64,000 nt of DNA, taken from Cycas panzhihuaensis. Lineage: Eukaryota > Cycadophyta. Shown here piece by piece: positions 11,452-22,736 of the stretch (position 1 is its first letter; every line of letters starts with the position of its first letter). The position numbers and the translations under genes were made by a program. The DNA is taken from positions 195,989,741 to 196,053,740 of the forward strand of contig CM041465.1 of NCBI GenBank assembly GCA_023213395.1. Reading direction: 5' to 3'. Under the pieces are notes generated by a model that was not told the origin of the DNA, did no database searches, and saw only the letters and a list, made by a program, of their open reading frames with translations.

Positions 11452-12128
11452 CTACCGGATCACTAAGTCATCTACATACAAGGCAACAAAATCACATGGT
11501 TTTTCCATTTTTATATACAGATTAGGATCTGAAGTAGATCGATGAAACCCATGTCTCAAGAAGTAGTCATCGATCTTCGAGTACCATGCCCTAGGAGCTT
11601 GCTTCAAGCCATATAATGTCTTTTTTAGGCGATATACAAGATGCTCCTTGCCTTGTATTTTGTATCCGGGAGGTTGCTCCAACACATTTCCTCCTCAAGA
11701 TCGCCATTAAGAAAGGCGCTCTTCACGTCCATCCGTAAATGTGCCATTTGCATTGAGCGCCTAAGGCCAAGAGAAGTCTAATGGTATTCATGTTCGCCCT
11801 TTGGTGCAAAAGTTTCTTCATAATCTATGCCTTCTTTTTGTTTAAAACCTTTTGCAACAAGGCGTGCTTTTCCGCTTTTAAGTGAACCATCGAATGGAAT
11901 TTGGTCTTGTAGACCCATTTGCAAATCGACACTGCTTGTGTTTAGGCAATTCAACCAAATTCCAAGTACCATTCTTTTCAATAGAATGGATTTCTTCATC
12001 CATTGCAGCCTTCCAATTTTCATTTTTAGAAGCCTCCTCAAAAGTGGAAGGCTCATCAAAACAAAGCACTTCAGCCATAAGTGCATAATTGGTTTGCTGT
12101 CGATATTTAGATGGACGTTTTCCTTCAA
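11452..12128 (-). pseudogene. Copia-2 reverse transcriptase (broken)
   Basis: 11452-11685 carries [15 protein letters not shown] and the catalytic ALYVDDL box (YVDD at 11467-11478). The upstream half (about 11778-12128) holds [23 protein letters not shown], with a frame change inside it. The fingers and palm motifs survive but are split over at least three frames. Confidence 0.87.
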
Positions 12129-13217
12129 TGATGTGACCGTCCTGAACTGTTTGTGTGTACCATTTGGGTAACTTTTGAATTGAAGTTACTTGAACCTCAA
12201 GATCTTCTGGTGTAAGTGGTTGGTCAATAGAAGATGTGCTTGGATCAAGTGGAGCAAATTCAGTTGAAATAGACGGTCCACATAGTGCAGATGATGAACA
12301 TGGTGTAGAGGATTGAGAGGGAAGGAAGGCCTCAACAATCTTCTTGCCTTTGTCAATGGGAGGATGCATGGATGCTGTTTGCACCTCCTGGTGATCTTCT
12401 TCAACAAAGATGACATCTCTTGAGAGATGCATTTTCTTCCCTATAGGATCATACAACTTGTAGGCTTTACTGTGAATGGCATAACCTACGAAGATGCATT
12501 TTAGACTATGCTTGTCTAATTTCTTCCTTTGCTGATCGGGAATGTGCATATAAGCAGTGCACCCAAAAGTCCTTAAATGGTCGATGTGAGGCTTTTTGCC
12601 AGACCATGCCTCCTCGGGTGTCATGTTGGTGACTACTGTAGTAGGACTGCGATTGGGCACATAGGAAGCTGTGTGAAATGCTTCTGCCCAGTAAGCTCGA
12701 GTGAGTCCTTGTGCATGCATCATAGCTTTGGCTTTATTGGCCAAAGTTCTGTTCATCCATTCGGAGACTCCATTTTGTTGAGGAGTGTGAGGTATCATCA
12801 GTTGTCTTCGAATGCCGTTATCCTTGCAGTATTGGGTGAATTCATTTGATGTAAATTCACCTCCGTTCCGTCTCCGAATGTTTTGATTGAATGGCCAGAC
12901 TCATTTTCCACTTCAAGTTTGAATTCTTTGAACTTGGAAAATGCTTCAGATTTGTGTTTGATGAAGTAAACCCAAACTTTGTGAGAAAAATCATCAATGA
13001 AGGAGATATAATACAAAGCTCCTCCAAAAGATGATGTGGACATAGGTCCACACAAATCTGAATGTACTAGCTGCAGAGGATGTGATGCATGCCACGCTTT
13101 GCCTTTAGGGAAAGGCAAGCGATGCTGAGTTCCCATAATGCACGCTTCGCAAAGACATTTTGTTCCATAAATTTTAGGAAGCCCATGTACCATGTTCTTG
13201 TTGATCATCTGCCTCAA
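12129..13217 (-). pseudogene. Copia-2 integrase (frame-broken)
   Basis: 12798-13217 contains CEACIMGTQHRLPF, LVHSDLCGPMSTSSFGG (first Asp) and FIDDFSHKVW. The block with the second Asp (normally DNGGEF) is disturbed near 12870, where the frame shifts and Asp is not seen. The long block 11878-12798 opens with TPQQNGVSEWMNRT, retaining the catalytic Glu, and continues through the C-terminal region (LRTFGCTAYMHI, KCIFVGY). It then runs into the RT N-terminus with a frame change near 12100. This is one of the best-preserved pol stretches in the window. Confidence 0.88.
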
Positions 13218-13698
13218 ATTGTCTAAAACTCAAATGGCCTAGACGTTGATGCCAAAGTTGCATCTTGGACAAGTAAGGAGTGACAAAGGAACCAGAGTAA
13301 GCAGAATCAAGTGTTATATTATTTGCATCCAACTTGTAGAGGCCTTGATCCTCATAGCCACAAATTACTACTTGGTCTTCTTTGTCACTAATTATACATT
13401 TCCGCTTTGAACAATACACTCATCTGTTGCTTGTCCAACTGGCTAAGATAGTAAATTTTTGTCCATTGAAGGTATTAAATAGGCATTGCCATCGGAAATG
13501 TGGAGGAAGGATTTGATGAGGAAAAAATTGAGTGATTATGCCTACTCCAGAAATTTTGGTAGATTGATTATTCCCAAAGGCCACTGATTGACCTTTGCCT
13601 TCCTTGATGTTGGTGAGGAGCTCTTCACTTCGGTCATGTGTTGTGAAGCTCAGAATCAATAATCCAAGTTTCATCAACCTTGGATGTCCGATATGCAC
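13174..13698 (-). pseudogene. Copia-2 protease and pre-integrase region (broken)
   Basis: 13174-13419 reads toward QLWHQRLGHLSFRQFE, the GAG-pre-integrase motif. 13420-13698 corresponds to the protease, recognisable mainly by position and weakly by sequence. No intact D-[ST]-G was seen in one continuous frame. Confidence 0.65.
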
Positions 13699-14650
13699 AA
13701 AACAGCTTTGTCTTCATCTCGCAAACCGATTAGAGTGGCGTTGATTGCCACCTCTCAAGCCCCTTCCTCTTTGACCTACTCGATAGGCACCTCGATTTGG
13801 TCGAGGGGGTTGTTGTTGCCGCCGCTGAAACCGCCGTGCACCGCTGACGGCCGCCGCTATCGCCGGTGTGGCCGCCGCCGTTGTTGGCACCGCTGGCGTG
13901 CCGCCATCGTGTGGCCGCCGTTGTTGGCACCGCTGGCGCATACTGCTTGTTGGCGAGATCCGCTTGCTTTTTCCGACACTCGGGTGCGATGTGGCGGGTT
14001 TGCCACACACGACATACAACATTGGTCCTTGAAGACCCAATGTTCATGTTCCCAAATGTTTTGAAAGTGTGTGTTTGGGTTGTTGTTTGGCCTTTGAATT
14101 GGCCGTGAATGCACTGATGTAGATGGTCCCTCCTCATTATCCTTAGAGTAGATTTGTTCTTCTTGAAGTAGCGACTTTCAAATTCATTGAATGTCATAGT
14201 TTTGAGGGAACCATCTCTTGTAGTAGATGAAATAAAGCCATTGTAGTCTTTTGGTAGGGCTTTGGTGATGGATGTGATCAGTTCATCCCTCGCTTTGGAC
14301 TTCCAAGTGTATTCAGTTCATTACATACCTCCTTGATGGAGGAAAGAAAAGCCGACATGGGCTTGATAAACCTAATAGAATACAATTTTGCTTTAACCAT
14401 TAAAATGCGAGCTTGATCTCGCCTTTCATACAATGAGGACAAGGTGTCCCAAGCTTCCTTAAGTGTTAGCACCAAAGAATATTCGATCTACATGTACATC
14501 AACAATCATGTGAAGGAATGCCAAAGCAATTTCATCTTTGGCTTCAAGCAAAGAAGCAAAGCATCATCCCGCTGCACGAATATTCCCATTGGTAACGAGA
14601 TCGGTCGAGGTAATCTCCCAGAAACATAACTCCAAAATTCGTTCATGATT
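13699..14650 (-). pseudogene. gag: Copia-2 gag (broken)
   Basis: 14278-14475 gives a gag helical segment (LKEAWDTLSSLYERRDQARI, then KLYSIRF) typical of copia gag. 13730-14197 continues with FNEFESRYFKK and a decayed zinc knuckle near 13978-14020 in which a base change has broken the CX2CX4HX4C spacing. An unusual GC-rich expansion (13795-13938) lies between the knuckle and the protease. Confidence 0.75.
13795..13938 (-). repeat. GC-rich GCC/CCG tract in Copia-2 gag
   Basis: A strongly GC-rich patch in an AT-rich window. It contains an imperfect direct repeat of GTGGCCGCCG...TTGTTGGCACCGCTGGCG at 13868-13898 and 13911-13938, the first copy with one extra CCG. Translation gives Ala/Gly/Arg-rich low complexity. 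Confidence 0.85.
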
Positions 14651-16403
14651 AGCAAGTTCTGAGTGAGTCTCTTCTATTCTTGATAATTATCTTGTCCCGT
14701 TAGCCGAATAGTGCATGCATTTAGCATGTTTATGGCAGCCATGTTTCAGTTTATAAACACTTGAAGCTAGCAGATAACTTGGAAACTCAAAGCTTTCGTC
14801 GCTTAAGTTCCACCTTCTAACAAAACCAACAGTCCTGATCTTACTAGAAGATCCAACAACTGAATGGAATGATGAGGGGTGGAGGACTAGGCTATGGAGT
14901 TGGTCCAACTTGATCTTATAGAGAAGATCCAAATGTTGGCCAAGTTAAATCTAGGACAAGGCGTAGGGTTGATCCGCATGGACGTACCATGCTTTCCCCG
15001 GGATTCATGTACCCAATAACACCCTTTTCGAACATCCTTTCCTCAAGCAACCTTAATTGTCGTGCACCGACTGCAGACGGTTGGTCCCCTAGGGAATGCA
15101 CCAAGCTTAAGGTTAATTTAGAGGCAAGGTTTGAACCTTTTTCGAGCCTCTCCAACAGATTTTAAGTCACTTTTTAGCAGATTTTAAAGTAAACTTAGGT
15201 TTCTTTTTGCTTGGAAAATGTACTTACGAAAATGCTTTGATTAAGCTTTACAATAAAAGTGGCTTCAAGAGGAAGCAATGTAAGTACATGAATATGAACA
15301 CTTGTAGTGTTTTTACAATAAACACTTTAATGAAAATGTAGTGCTATGTTGATCCAAGTAAGAAACCAAATGCTTGATTACAATAAGTTTTGCAAAGTAC
15401 TTTTTGAAAAAAGAGCTTAAGTATTGAAAGAAGTAATGCAAAACTTGTGATGAAGATACAAGTGGGTTCCTTTTAATGCTGAAAAAATGAAGGTAAGAGA
15501 ACCACTTGCATGAAAAATAACATCAAGCACCAAGTGTTGGGACTTTAAATTAGTCCCAACGATAAAAAAAGTGATTTTTATTAAGTATTTGAGCCCTCTT
15601 TGAGACTAAGGGCAATAGGTCACCATGCAAGGTGCCTTAAAAGTGTTTAAAAATTTAGTGATGAGTATCACTTTTGAAAAAACACTTAAAATCACTTAAT
15701 TAACACTTGTTCAAACAATAACTAAGTGTTAAAACTTTTAAGAGCCAAAACATAGGCTGAAATTTGAAAATTGTTTGCAATTTGAACACTAAAGGACTGG
15801 ACAATCGAGAACTGAGGAATGGGGCCCACACCGGTCGGAAATGCTTTTGATCGAGGAATGGGGCCCACAAATGATTTCATGACAAAGAAGAGGCTAATTT
15901 CAGACAAGACAGAGGTCGATTTCGTGGACAAGAAGACTAAGATTTACCAAATAGTAGTCGATTTACCAAAGAAGATTAAGATTTACCAAAGAGTAGTGAT
16001 TTACCAAGAAAGATTCAGATTTACTAGCAAGACTAAGATTTACCAAACAGAGTTCAAAGCTAAAGTCATTACTGTGCACTAGAAATCACGAAAATGAGTT
16101 CTTAGTGTCGAAAGAACAATGATCCGAACTTAAACCAACTTTTAAGTGTAACCGAGTGCAAATATCAAAATAAATCACGTTTGTAACAAAGAATCATACT
16201 GCATCTAACAGCCCTTTGTCCGAAAAAAAATTCAGATCCGAGATGTACTTGCTCCACCGCAAATGTATCTCCAAAAGCTTGAACTCGCAAAAACTTCAAA
16301 CAAACCTTGATCGCCTTGAGCGAAGGTCGTCACCAAGTGTTTGTAGGCTTTCTCAGATCTCCTTGAGCGGTGCAAAATGTAATGAAGGAGCTAGTCTTCT
16401 CTT
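14651..16403 (-). other. Copia-2 leader
   Basis: About 1.7 kb between the gag start region and the primer-binding site, with no recognisable domain. A degenerate short repeat built on AAGATTTACCAAA recurs between about 15930 and 16050. GGAATGGGGCCCACA occurs twice at about 15816-15868. Like Copia-1, the leader is long for a copia element. Confidence 0.6.
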
Positions 16404-16415
16404 GCTCTGATACCA
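16404..16415 (-). promoter_or_regulatory. Copia-2 primer-binding site (tRNA-iMet)
   Basis: GCTCTGATACCA on the plus strand is the reverse complement of TGGTATCAGAGC, two bases from the LTR edge. Confidence 0.95.
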
Positions 16416-16417
16416 AA

Positions 16418-16971
16418 TGTGAAAAGATGCTAGATGGCCTCAACAGTCCCTAGATCTAGAAACTAGGATCACTCTAGTTCTAGTTGCAGAAATACAAACA
16501 AGTATAATAAACTCAAGGTAAAGAGAAAGCAAAGAGACAAAACTTGAATGAAGGAGCAAGAGAAAATGATACCCAATATGTGGAGTTGGAATTGGTCCAA
16601 CCTTCCAAGAATGAACAGCTTGATTAGCAAACTGATAGCATAACAATATAACTCCAACTCTTGTGTGAGACAATGAGGAGAGCTCTCATTATATAGAGTG
16701 AAATGAGAGACCTAAGGCCTTGGATGTTTGACACTTGTCAAACATCCAAGATACATGCCTTGCATGTTGGACATGTGTCCTTTTGGGCTCTCATGTGAGC
16801 AAAAGTGCATGAGGGTCCATTTGACCTTTTAGTGACAACGTTGTGTCACTAGAAAGAATGTGGGTGTGCACTTTATCACTTAAGTGATAAGTCACCCCTA
16901 AAGTAAAAAGTGCATATATTACATGAAAAATAAAAGTACATTAACTTAACATTTAAACATAAGGTTTAACA
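16418..16971 (-). repeat. Copia-2 5' LTR
   Basis: 554 bp. The plus-strand TTATATA at 16689-16695 is a minus-strand TATATAA box. Short indels separate it from the left LTR near 16427 and 16755. Confidence 0.93.
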
Positions 16972-18967
16972 ACAATATCCTCCCTTTGTGCAATAGGAAT
17001 ATGTCAATTCATGATATAGAGCGACATGTATAGATATAACAAGAAAGCATGAGCATTGGAAGGACAACTTCTTCTCACATATGCACATCTTAACACAAAT
17101 ATTTGAGGTTAATGTAGGGGATTAAAGATTAACTAGATTAAATACTAATTTATGTCAAAGTTTCCCAAAAGCTTTTATCACTTGAAACATTTCAATAATT
17201 TAAAACACAATTTGATCAATCGAAATAGTTTTCATTGCAACCTTGCCTTTGTACCAAAACATTCTTGGTCAATGCAAAAGTTCCCAACTCAAATTAGAAA
17301 GTCCATAAGTCATGGTAGAAATTGTAATGTCATCATTTTTAAACATTTTGCAAAATTGAACAATTAGCCTCCTACAAGAGTCCCTATAATTTAGTAATAT
17401 ACCAAGGTATACAAATTTAAAAATTAATACAAAGCACAAGATTAGAAAACGTTACAAGTTTTATTATGAGCTTTCCTAAAATTACACATCAAAATTGCAA
17501 TGTTGGGAGTTAAATGTTTATGGAACTATTGTTGTAAGGTCCAACATGACATATAAAAAAGCATTAGGCTTTGATGTTGATGCATAATTAAACAAAGTGA
17601 CCCCTACAAGCATAAACAAGTTAAAAGTATAAGAACCACATATCCCTTGTATATTTGAGCATGTTAGCTTTCAAAGCTCAATATAAAACTAAGTTCTATG
17701 CTCAAATTTTTAAGACCCTTAACTTAGTTCAGTAAGATATGTGTTTCTATCCTTGGGATTTAAACTTAACATCAACACATAGGCAAGCATAACTTACAAA
17801 CTGTTCCACGAGCTATTATCTCGGGATCTTTGAGGTCCCGAGCATGCTTGAAAACTTTAATATCAAAACACCGCACAAGGCAATCCACTAAGTGACTGAT
17901 TCCCTCTAGGCACTGCAACATGATATTTTTGACTCATTAGCACACTCCATACCTGCATAATCACAAGATTGAGTAGAATTAATTTATTATCCAATCAACT
18001 ACCAAAACCATTTATAGGATTCTTCAATGCATACTTCTATAGGAACAAATTTACAATTGTTCTTTCATTGCAAGCTTTAATAACAAGAGGACAAGCTATA
18101 TATGCAATGTCTAAGTCCCAAAGAACTCTTCAACATAAACAATAGCAAAATGCTTAGGTTCCTCTAGTGCAAACTATCATGAGAAAAGCATAAGCTAGAT
18201 ATGAAGATAAACTGTTATAGGAGGAAAAAGTTGCCAATTAATGCACCAGTTATGAACTATATAAAGAACGCACACATTTAGTTAGGCGTCACAATCAAGA
18301 TAATATATGCATCACAAAATATACTTCAGACCTACTAACATGTAAAGAACATTAAATGGTGCCCACAATCTCACACAAGAGCATGCTCCCCCACCATAAG
18401 CACTTGAGAAAGCATCCAAATCTACAAATAGTTCACAATTGAGATTTGTTTCAAAAAAATAAGACTTCAACTTTAGAGAATAAAACATGTGGAAAGCATG
18501 AATAATCAAAGACCAAAGTATTTCCTTGCACAAAACCAAAGTTGTACTAACCAACATCTAAGGCATTCTTCCAATCATTTACACCTTCTACAAAGCTATA
18601 GGAATAAAATACCATGGAAATCCAATGCATCCTTATGATAATCAAAATGCTTCTATAAAGGATATTTGTCAACTCAATTAATACAAAACACACTTGTGCA
18701 TAAATGTTGGATATAGCCCTACACGAAAGTAAGAAACAAACAATAAACATAATAATACATTACTGTGTATTTGCTTCAAAATTGTTTCAATTTAGAACAC
18801 AAGATAGATCTAGAGAGAGAGAGAGAGAGAGATAAGTAGCATACACTTGAATAATTGGAAAACAAAATTCCTTATAATGGACCCCTAGGTAGCCATTTAT
18901 AACTCTAAGCTCCTTGATTAAAATTATCCTAATTTGTCCATGCAAAATCCCCAAATAACTACTAGTT
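16972..18967. other. Degenerate interval right of Copia-2
   Basis: Starts with the second ACAAT and ATCCTCCC, which on the minus strand is a purine-rich GGGAGGATATTG. No coding domain was recognised on either strand. It contains a CTCGGGATC/GGTCCCGAG hairpin (17820-17842, one mismatch) and a (GA)n run (18812-18832). It may be the decayed interior or LTR of the element that Copia-2 hit. Confidence 0.4.
18812..18832. repeat. (GA)n microsatellite
   Basis: About ten GA units. Confidence 0.95.
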
Positions 18968-18970
18968 AAA

Positions 18971-18985
18971 CAACCACGCTTAATA
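18971..18985. repeat. LINE target-site duplication, left copy
   Basis: CAACCACGCTTAATA, repeated exactly at 19531-19545 after the poly-A tail. Confidence 0.92.
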
Positions 18986-19530
18986 CCACACTGGGACCCC
19001 AATCTAGGCCTTTGCGGAATTCCATGATTGCCAGACAAATCATTATGCTGAGATGCATGCCATGCTTAAAGCTATTGATCTTGCTGTGGAAGGAAATTTT
19101 CAGAGTTTGGTAATTGAGGGGGACTCTGAGGTTGTGGTAAAAATACTGAAAGAAGAGGCTCTCCCGGATAGGAGATACCAACCCTTATTCAACGATGCCA
19201 AGGAAATCATTAAGGGGTCAAGTCTCAGATAAGGCATACTTTCAGAGAAGGAAATAAGCCAGCTGACTTTCTGGCAAACTGGGGGGTGAGACACAGGATA
19301 GGCCAAGTATGGATGACTGATTTCCCTAGGGACCTCATGGTTCTGATAGAGAAGGATATGATCTGCACTAGCTAGCCGTGGGGCTTGTCCCGGCATCTAG
19401 CTCTCTGGCTTAGACCGTGAGGCTGTCACGGTCACATATTATCTAGATGCACTACACTTCTTGATGTAATAGGTTGTGGGATCCTCTTTCAAACCCACTA
19501 AAATTCATTTTATCTAATCAAAAAAAAAAA
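18986..19530 (+). mobile_element. 5'-truncated L1-type LINE with RNase H domain
   Basis: The plus strand encodes an RNase H-like segment (HYAEMHAMLKAIDLAVEG, LVIEGDSEVVVKIL), then in another frame NKPADFLANWGVRHR, as at the C-terminus of plant L1 ORF2. A 3' tail ends in an A run at 19520-19530. The insertion is bounded by a direct repeat: CAACCACGCTTAATA at 18971-18985 and 19531-19545, extendable by three A on the left. This is the hallmark of target-primed reverse transcription. Only about 545 bp was inserted. Confidence 0.9.
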
Positions 19531-19545
19531 CAACCACGCTTAATA

Positions 19546-19859
19546 TAATCTTCATGCAACCATATATATATATAATCTTCATGCAACCTACAATAAAGGT
19601 AGATCCATTATTCCAAACACGAGACTTTATGATTTTGCTTTTTCCACCTCCCACTAAATGCCTCAATCTCATGTTTAACCCCATTGTTCTTGCTTGTCAT
19701 TTTAGAGAGCTTAGCGTTGCTCACTACCCATGGGCAACACCAAAGCCCATTGTGTGTGATTTCCATGCAATTAAAAAGGGATAATGGTATCGAGGTGATA
19801 CAATAATTATTCAAAAGATTAATACATGAGTTGGGAACTAAATAGTGCAAAGGCTAACA
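19546..19859 (-). repeat. Probable gypsy 3' LTR end
   Basis: The interval ends GGCTAACA at 19859, directly followed on the minus-strand view by a purine tract (complement of ATATCCTCCTTCC, 19860-19872). That is an LTR-end/polypurine junction. The LTR's other edge was not found. TAATCTTCATGCAAC occurs twice (19546-19560 and about 19572-19586) around a short TA run. Confidence 0.45.
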
Positions 19860-21000
19860 ATATCCTCCTTCCTCGATTCAAGATGGCTAGGTTCCAGAAG
19901 TGCATCATCTACTCTAGAGATAAAGAAATCTACAATTCAAAAATGATGCCTTTTAAGGTTTGAACAATTTCCTATTTTCAGGGGACAAGTGTGCCTTTAT
20001 CTAGTCGAACAACCTTATATTTACGTCTTCCAACAATGGTACAATTAGAAATTGGATTCTCAACATGCTCAACCCTATTAGAATGATTGACCCACAAAGC
20101 AATAAAACATTGACAATCCAAAGTGTTTAGCTCTAAAACTTCAGATACTTGTATTGCATCTTTGATTAGTAGATTCCTCCATTTAATAAAGTGTTCCACA
20201 ATGTCTTTTGTTTTGAAATTCTTGATGCATCTCCAACATTCCTTCTAGATCCATCACTAGATTGCCTGCTCTGTCTACAATAGGTAGCTCTGTCTGTGCC
20301 TGAAGACTTTGTCTTGACGTCTTCCTAAAGCATGATAAGTTACATCACGTATTTTATAAGAGGTCTAGGGCACAATCCACTTCTACATTCCTTCTTATTT
20401 GGTACTGTCCATAGAACTTAAAGGCTAGCTTCTCTTGGATTGTTTCTTTTAGTAATGCTTGTTTGTATGATTGTAGTCTTACACACACCAAGTCTCCTTT
20501 CTTGAAGTCTATTTCATTTCAATGCTAACTTGCATGTTGGCTTCATTTGGTTTCTAGTCATACTTAGATTTTTCCTTTAATAGGCAAAAGATGTCTCAAA
20601 TTCCTTACAACCCATCCTTAACTACTTAAACCTTGATCTCAATATACATGTAATCTTTGATTGTTGGAAGTTGTATAGCTCCTACAAAAAACTACAAATT
20701 AATTTTAGGTCTTTGTTGCATATATTCTTTTTTGGAAGGCCATGTAATCAACATACTCCCTTGAGTAGTATTCCCACAACTTGATGTCATTGTAGGTTAT
20801 TTACATTGGCACGAAATGTACATATATTGGTGGTGTTACAACCGTAACATAATTTGAATCCTTCCCCTTTATTTTTGGTAATCTTGTAATAAAATCCATA
20901 GAAGTTTCTTGCCATTTATAATTTGATATTGGTAGTGGTTGCAACAAACAGAAAGAAGATATGTTATCTACTTTGTCTCTACTAGATGTCACATTCAACC
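19860..21000 (-). pseudogene. Ty3/gypsy integrase and chromodomain remnant
   Basis: Minus-strand 20801-20998 reads PLPISNYKWQETSMDFITRLPKIKGKDSNYVTV, in two adjoining pieces, matching the plant gypsy integrase stretch before the catalytic core. Further downstream (about 20430-20530) GDLVCVRLQSYKQ and KLAFKFYGQYQI match the integrase C-terminal GPY/F-type module. 19978-20199 begins EHFIKWRNLLIKDAIQ, resembling a degraded chromodomain. It is a chromovirus-like relic with many stops, and the core between these blocks is missing or unreadable. Confidence 0.75.
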
Positions 21001-22736
21001 ATGTATTGTTGTTTGCCCTTCTCTAACCCTTGGCAATAGAATGATTGTCAAATATTATAATGTCTTAAAATCAACATGTCATGTTTGCCAGAAATAATGT
21101 TATTCATTTTAACATTAGTAACATAATGCTTTTTTTGGAAAGTGATTACAATTGTCTATCCTGTATGCCAAGATGAATTTCATGTATTCTCCTTAAATAC
21201 TTGCACTATTCATTATTGTATTATAAAACAATAAAGATCATTTTTTATCTTTCTTCCATCGTTCTCCTCGTGATCGCTCAAGTCCTTCGGAGTAGAGTCC
21301 ACACTTAGTTTGTCTTCTTTTTCTGGGGTTTCTATTTCCTCTTTTGAAGTATTTTCCTCGAAATCTTCCTCTTCTGCTTGTAGGATTTCTTCTTTTTCTA
21401 TGTCCTTTCCTTTTTCCTCTAGGTTCAAGATGTCTAATTAAATTACGATAGGTGTCATCACCATTGGCTCGCCTCGCCCTTCATTCTTTATTTCTTATGG
21501 TATCTAGGTGCAACTTGCCTCAAATTCTTCCACAAATTTATTTTGATTAATTTTCTCAGTACTTAATCTCCTTGCCCTTCTCAATTTCTTCTCTTTTGCC
21601 CATCTTAAAGCTCTTTGTTGATTATGATATCCCCTTAGGTGAAGGTTTCTCCGGTGGCTCTCCCGCCTTAGAAGGCCATTTAGGTGGCACTGGAAGGTCC
21701 CCTAGCTGCCTTGGCTTATTTGAAGCCTGCCATCACCCCAACAACCAAGGTGACTTGATCTTTGTACATTAGAGAACTCTAGCTTCTCTCCTCTTTCACC
21801 CACTAGTGGACTTGGGCAATGGAACCAATGCTGACTTCCGTCTACTCCTTAGAGGAAGCACTTGTCAAAGGGACGCTTCTAGCAGTCTATGTTTGGGGCT
21901 CATAGTCAATATGCAGGTTAATCATACACAGTTATGCCACATAAGTCCACAATAACACAATAGTCACAACATCATCATAACATTATCGACCATTACATCA
22001 TCATAACCCAATCATAGATAACACATAAGACATAGTTTCCACATAACACAATTATTTCATTAAGCAATATCATAGTTTACATCAATTCCATATTCCATAT
22101 TGGAACACTATCCAACTTACAATATCCTCGACATCAGTACCAGAATTTACACCATAGAAATGAATAACTCAGTTCTCACGCTATAGCAGATGACATAAGA
22201 CTCAAATACTCAGCTCTCACATCCAAAATGGTGAGAAATGGCCTTTAAATACACCTTGCATACCCTTTGAGGAACGATTGCCACAATTGTCCTTTTAACA
22301 TAATGCATAACCTTTGGTGATAAACCCATTGATTAACCATTCGTTAATCACTAATTACACCATCCGTCCTTGTGTTCGTACCCTTCAAGTTCTATTGGCT
22401 CGCATTCCACTCGATCTGGGTTATGCTTCCCTGATGTGTTCTAATTTGTGCTGTCAATCATGTGTCCTTGTTCCAGAACACACCTTGTTGTGCGTTCCTC
22501 GAGAGGTTGTCTTTGTTGTTTTTAGCCAAAAATATGTATGTTCCATTGTCCAAGTGCATGTTGGGCTATCAAGCTACATCCACAATGACCCGTTACACAT
22601 CAATTGCTATTTGTTCCTTCAATCGAACGCACAATTGTCATATTTCACCCTAACACTAGACCAATGTAACTACTTTCTAATTACAAAAAGAAACATGAAG
22701 TTACTAATGCTAAAGGAGTAAGCATTATTTCCAACA
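21001..22736. other. Unassigned DNA; right end is probably the Copia-4 3' LTR
   Basis: No recognisable domain. A minus-strand frame at 21213-21428 is Glu/Lys-rich low complexity and not convincing as a gene. The end ATTTCCAACA at 22736, followed by CCCCCTATAATG (complement of a purine tract), marks the left-LTR end of Copia-4. I could not find that LTR's start or its partner. Confidence 0.45.

Larger units (their letters stand above)
10005..16971 (-). mobile_element. Copia-2: complete Ty1/copia element, coding-dead
   Basis: LTRs at 10005-10556 (552 bp) and 16418-16971 (554 bp) start TGTGAAAA and end TTTAACA. Target-site duplication ACAAT lies at 10000-10004 and 16972-16976. A tRNA-iMet primer-binding site just inside the right LTR and a polypurine tract beside the left LTR set the minus orientation. 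Minus-strand order is leader, gag, protease, integrase, RT, RNase H. LTRs differ at roughly 2% of sites by eye. Confidence 0.95.

Noticed and set aside
13684-14064. 126-codon plus-strand frame over the GC-rich tract
   Set aside because: Antisense shadow of the Copia-2 gag; low-complexity Arg/Pro content.
17820-17842. CTCGGGATC/GGTCCCGAG hairpin as a terminator or riboswitch
   Set aside because: An isolated stem-loop in plant intergenic DNA without adjoining transcript evidence.
21213-21428. Glu/Lys-rich 71-codon minus-strand frame
   Set aside because: Composition-driven low complexity; no family and no start context.
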